DNA from: Saccharopolyspora hordei
Lineage (GTDB): Bacteria; Actinomycetota; Actinomycetes; Mycobacteriales; Pseudonocardiaceae
Direction: 5' to 3'
DNA: 64,000 nt
Assembly: GCF_013410345.1 (NCBI RefSeq)
Contig: NZ_JACCFJ010000001.1
Location: 4,444,501-4,508,500, forward strand
Positions within the stretch are counted from its first letter, which is position 1, and every line of letters starts with the position of its first letter. Positions 61,571-64,000 of this stretch are shown here, piece after piece. The notes below the pieces were generated by a model. The model was not told the DNA's origin. It did no database searches and worked only from the letters and a program-made list of their open reading frames with translations. The position numbers were made by a program, and so were the translations under genes.

Positions 61571-61592
61571 GCCAGGCCTCCTCCTGGTGCGG

Positions 61593-62768
61593 TCACGGCC
61601 GGGGTTCGCGGGGCAGACCGAGGACCCGCTCGGCGATGATGTTGCGCTGGATCTCGTTGGAGCCGCCGTAGATCGTGTCGGCCCGGGTGAACAGGAACAG
61701 CCGCTGCCAGGAGTCGAGGCCGTAGGGCTCCTCCTCGGCCAGCAGTCCGCCCGCCCCGGCCACGTCCATCGCCAGCTCACCGAGACCGCGGTGGAAGTTC
61801 GCCCACAGCAGCTTGATCACCGAGGACTCCGCGCCCGGCGGCCCGGCGGCGCCCAGGGTCCGCAGCACCGTGCAGCGCAGCGCCTCCAGGTCGACCCAGG
61901 CGCGGGCGATGCGGTCCCGCAGCAGCGGGTCGTCGATCGCGCCGTTCTCCCGGGCCATCGCGGTGATCCCGGCGAGCTCGCGGCGGAAGACGACCTGCTG
62001 GTCGATGGTGCCGACGCCGCGCTCGAACCCGAGGGTGCCCATCGCGACCTGCCAGCCCGAGCCCACCTCACCGACCACGTTGCCGGCGTCGGTGCGCGCG
62101 TCGTCGAAGAACACCTCGTTGAACTCCGAGGTCCCGGTCAGCTGCACGATCGGCCGCACCTGCACGCCCGGCTGGTCCATCGGCACCAGCAGGTAGGACA
62201 GGCCGCGGTGGCGCTGCTGGGTGGGGTCGGTGCGCGCCAGCACGAAGCACCAGTCGGCCACGTGCGCCATCGACGTCCACACCTTCTGGCCGTTGATCAC
62301 CCACTCGTCGCCGTCCCGGTGCGCGGTGGTGGAGACCCCGGCGAGGTCGGACCCGGCACCGGGCTCGGAGTAGCCCTGGCACCACAGCTCGCGGACACCG
62401 ACGATCCCGGGCAGGAACCGGCGCTGCTGCTCGGGAGTGCCGAAGGCGATCAGCGTGGGACCGAGCAGTTCCTCGCCGATGTGGCCGACCCGCACCGGCG
62501 CGTTGGCCCGCGCGTACTCCTCGTGGAAGATCACCTGTTGCTGCACGGTGGCCTCGCGCCCGCCGAACTCGCGCGGCCAGCCCAGGCACGTCCAGCCGTG
62601 GTCGGCCAGCAACCGGTCCCACGCCAGCCGCACGTCGAACCCCTCGTGCTCGCGCCCCGGGCCGCCGAGCCCGCGGGCCGCGGCGAACTCGCCGGTCAGG
62701 TGCTCGGCGAGCCAGTCCCGCACGTCGCGGCGGAAGGCCGCTTCCTCGGCGTTGTCGGTGAGGTCCAC
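61593..62768 (-). CDS. fadE30: HIP-CoA acyl-CoA dehydrogenase FadE30
   Basis: A 391-residue ACAD with GYSEPGAGSDLAGV, the FERGVG active-site region and the C-terminal YGGSNEIQRNIIAER motif. FadE30 introduces the double bond in the propanoyl side chain of 5-oxo/5-OH-HIP-CoA at the start of C/D-ring catabolism. GTG at 62768 has GAGGAGGGG upstream. A perfect KstR2 box lies 67 bases before the start, shared with the divergent crotonase gene. Confidence 0.92.
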   Translation of the reverse strand: MDLTDNAEEAAFRRDVRDWLAEHLTGEFAAARGLGGPGREHEGFDVRLAWDRLLADHGWTCLGWPREFGGREATVQQQVIFHEEYARANAPVRVGHIGEELLGPTLIAFGTPEQQRRFLPGIVGVRELWCQGYSEPGAGSDLAGVSTTAHRDGDEWVINGQKVWTSMAHVADWCFVLARTDPTQQRHRGLSYLLVPMDQPGVQVRPIVQLTGTSEFNEVFFDDARTDAGNVVGEVGSGWQVAMGTLGFERGVGTIDQQVVFRRELAGITAMARENGAIDDPLLRDRIARAWVDLEALRCTVLRTLGAAGPPGAESSVIKLLWANFHRGLGELAMDVAGAGGLLAEEEPYGLDSWQRLFLFTRADTIYGGSNEIQRNIIAERVLGLPREPRP

Positions 62769-62835
62769 GCACCCCTCCTCGCTCGACGCGGCTCGTGCTC
62801 CGCGGCCGCTGGCCGGGGAGCCACGCCAGGACTCT

Positions 62836-62849
62836 ACCAAGCACTTGCT
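62836..62849. promoter_or_regulatory. Predicted KstR2 operator, fadE30/crotonase divergon
   Basis: ACCAAGCACTTGCT is a complete match to ANCAAGNNCTTGNT. It is 67 bases from fadE30 and 53 from the crotonase ATG. Confidence 0.88.
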
Positions 62850-62902
62850 TGTTCGGCTATCTTCGAGCTGCCGCAACCGCAACGCCGAGCGAGGAGCGCC
62901 CC

Positions 62903-63757
62903 ATGGCAGCAGAGCAAGCGGTCGTCACCTACGAACGCCGGGGCCGGGTGGCCGTGGTGACGATGAACCGGCCGGACTACCGCAACGCGCAGAACTCCGT
63001 GATGACCTACGCGCTCGACGACGCCTTCTACCGCGCGTGCGAGGACGACGAGGTCGGGGTGGTCGTGCTGGCCGGGGCGGGCGAGCACTTCTCCGCCGGG
63101 CACGACATCGGCTCTCCCGGGCGCGACATCGACGTCAGCTACCCGCGCCGCGCCGGCCTGTGGTGGGACCACACCCGGCACGAGGGCGGCGCCTCGCGCT
63201 TCGCCCGCGAGCAGGAGGTCTACCTGGGCATGTGCCGCCGGTGGCGGGAGATGCCCAAGCCCGCGATCGCCTCGGTGCAGGGCGCCTGCGTGGCGGGCGG
63301 GCTGATGCTGGCCTGGGTGTGCGACCTCATCGTGGCCAGCGAGGACGCGTTCTTCGCCGATCCGGTGGTGCGCATGGGCATCCCCGGCGTCGAGTACTTC
63401 GCGCACCCGTGGGTGCTCGGTCCGCGGATCGCCAAGGAGTTCCTGTTCACCGGCGGCCGGATGCCCGCGCAGCGCGCCTACGAGATCGGCATGGTCAACC
63501 GCGTGGTGCCGCGCGAGGTGCTGGAGAGCACCACGATGGAACTGGCCGAGCAGATCGCCGAGATGCCCTCGTTCGGCCTCTCGCTGACCAAGAAGGCGAT
63601 CAACCAGGCCGAGGACCTGATGGGCATGCGCGACGGGATGGACTCGGCCTTCGGTCTGCACCACTTCGCGCACGCGCACAACGCCGAGGTGAGCGACGAC
63701 TCGCTGAGCGGGATGGACGCGCGCAGCATGAAGCGCGCCGCGCAGGGGCAGGGGTGA
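62903..63757 (+). CDS. Enoyl-CoA hydratase/isomerase family protein of the KstR2 module
   Basis: A 284-residue crotonase, longer than EchA19/EchA20 owing to an insertion around 75-105 (PRRAGLWWDHTRH). The oxyanion motif HFSAGHDI is present. The usual first catalytic Glu position (GGCEL-type) reads GGLMLAW, and the second reads ADPVVRMG, so both hydratase glutamates appear replaced. GAGGAG precedes the ATG. In M. tuberculosis fadD3 occupies this divergent position, so this gene is an added or alternative step. Its stop overlaps the next start (GTGA). Confidence 0.8.
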   Translation: MAAEQAVVTYERRGRVAVVTMNRPDYRNAQNSVMTYALDDAFYRACEDDEVGVVVLAGAGEHFSAGHDIGSPGRDIDVSYPRRAGLWWDHTRHEGGASRFAREQEVYLGMCRRWREMPKPAIASVQGACVAGGLMLAWVCDLIVASEDAFFADPVVRMGIPGVEYFAHPWVLGPRIAKEFLFTGGRMPAQRAYEIGMVNRVVPREVLESTTMELAEQIAEMPSFGLSLTKKAINQAEDLMGMRDGMDSAFGLHHFAHAHNAEVSDDSLSGMDARSMKRAAQGQG

Positions 63758-64000
63758 GCACAGTGGACCTCGACCTCTCCCCCGCGGACGTGGCGTTCCG
63801 CGACGAGGTGCGGGAGTGGCTGCGCGAGCACGTACCGCGCGAGCCGCTGCCGTCGCTGGAGACCGAGGAGGGCTTCGCCGCGCACCGCCGCTGGGAGCAG
63901 GAGCTGCACGAAGCCCGGTTGTCGGTGGTGTCCTGGCCGGAGGAGTTCGGTGGACGCGGCGCGTCGCTGCTGCAGTGGGTGCTGTTCGAGGAGGAGTACT
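63754..64000 (+). CDS. Acyl-CoA dehydrogenase (FadE31/32-like), partial at right edge
   Basis: First 82 residues of an acyl-CoA dehydrogenase; the gene runs past the window. The N-terminal helical domain is clear: DVAFRDEVREWLREHVP and WPEEFGGRGASLLQWVLFEE. GTG at 63754 overlaps the crotonase stop (GTGA), with a second GTG at 63763. M. tuberculosis has fadE31-33 to the right of fadE30/fadD3, so this is probably one of those HIP-pathway dehydrogenases. Confidence 0.82.
   Translation, partial: MSTVDLDLSPADVAFRDEVREWLREHVPREPLPSLETEEGFAAHRRWEQELHEARLSVVSWPEEFGGRGASLLQWVLFEEEY

Overview
The window is high-GC actinobacterial DNA with short or overlapping gene junctions. It holds most of a sterol (cholesterol-type) catabolism supercluster. 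Gene content and order follow the KstR/KstR2 regulon of Mycobacterium tuberculosis (about Rv3494c to Rv3574) and of Rhodococcus, with rearrangements and extra genes. The extras and the lineage feel suggest a sterol-degrading actinomycete outside Mycobacterium, perhaps Pseudonocardiaceae, but the genus cannot be fixed from the sequence alone.

Layout. 1-7.8 kb (minus): a mce4-type steroid importer (yrbE4A, yrbE4B, mce4A-F; mce4F runs off the left edge), built with 1- to 4-base gene overlaps. 7.9-12.3 kb (minus): two SDRs, an aldehyde dehydrogenase and a zinc alcohol dehydrogenase, probably for alcohol-to-acid oxidation of the sterol side chain. 12.7-16.6 kb (plus): chsE4-chsE5-fadD17. 16.6-20.4 kb: an NPD-type flavoprotein and fadD19 (minus), divergent from echA19 (plus). 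20.4-28 kb: another acyl-CoA ligase and an F420-type oxidoreductase (minus), divergent from a tandem DUF35 protein, ltp4, ltp3, a second LLM oxidoreductase and a SnoaL-like protein (plus). 28.2-30.8 kb: cyp125 (minus) divergent from fadA5 (plus). 30.8-37.7 kb (minus): the hsaADCB ring-cleavage operon with an HTH gene at its tail, then hsaE-G-F. 37.7-43.9 kb: a KstD-family paralogue (candidate 3-ketosteroid-delta4-dehydrogenase) divergent from kstD-kshA-small Cys protein-kshB. 44.7-49.5 kb (minus): chsE1-chsE2-chsH2-chsH1-ltp2, which removes the last three side-chain carbons. 49.7-53.6 kb: a methyltransferase (plus) and an operon of glycosyltransferase, methyltransferase and alpha-toroid protein (minus), without an obvious steroid role. 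53.7 kb: kstR. From 54.3 kb to the right edge lies the KstR2 (C/D-ring, HIP) module: an MBL hydrolase, an SDR, echA20-ipdABC, kstR2, ipdF, fadE30, another crotonase and the start of an acyl-CoA dehydrogenase.

Regulation is readable from the DNA. Thirteen sites fit the KstR motif (TNNAACNNGTTNNA) and lie at nearly every divergent promoter from 12 to 54 kb. Three fit the KstR2 motif (ANCAAGNNCTTGNT) and occur only from 56 kb on, one of them inside the start of kstR2. Conserved stem-loops mark many operon ends.

Together the genes encode uptake (Mce4), C26 oxidation (CYP125, ADH/ALDH), CoA activation (FadD19, FadD17), side-chain beta-oxidation and aldol cleavage (ChsE, EchA19, FadA5, ChsH, Ltp), A/B-ring opening (KstD, KshAB, HsaABCD), pyruvate/propionyl-CoA formation (HsaEFG) and C/D-ring degradation (Ipd, EchA20, FadE30). 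The least understood parts are the DUF35/LLM/SnoaL additions around ltp3-ltp4, the Cys protein between kshA and kshB, the hsa-linked HTH protein and the glycosyltransferase/toroid operon beside kstR.
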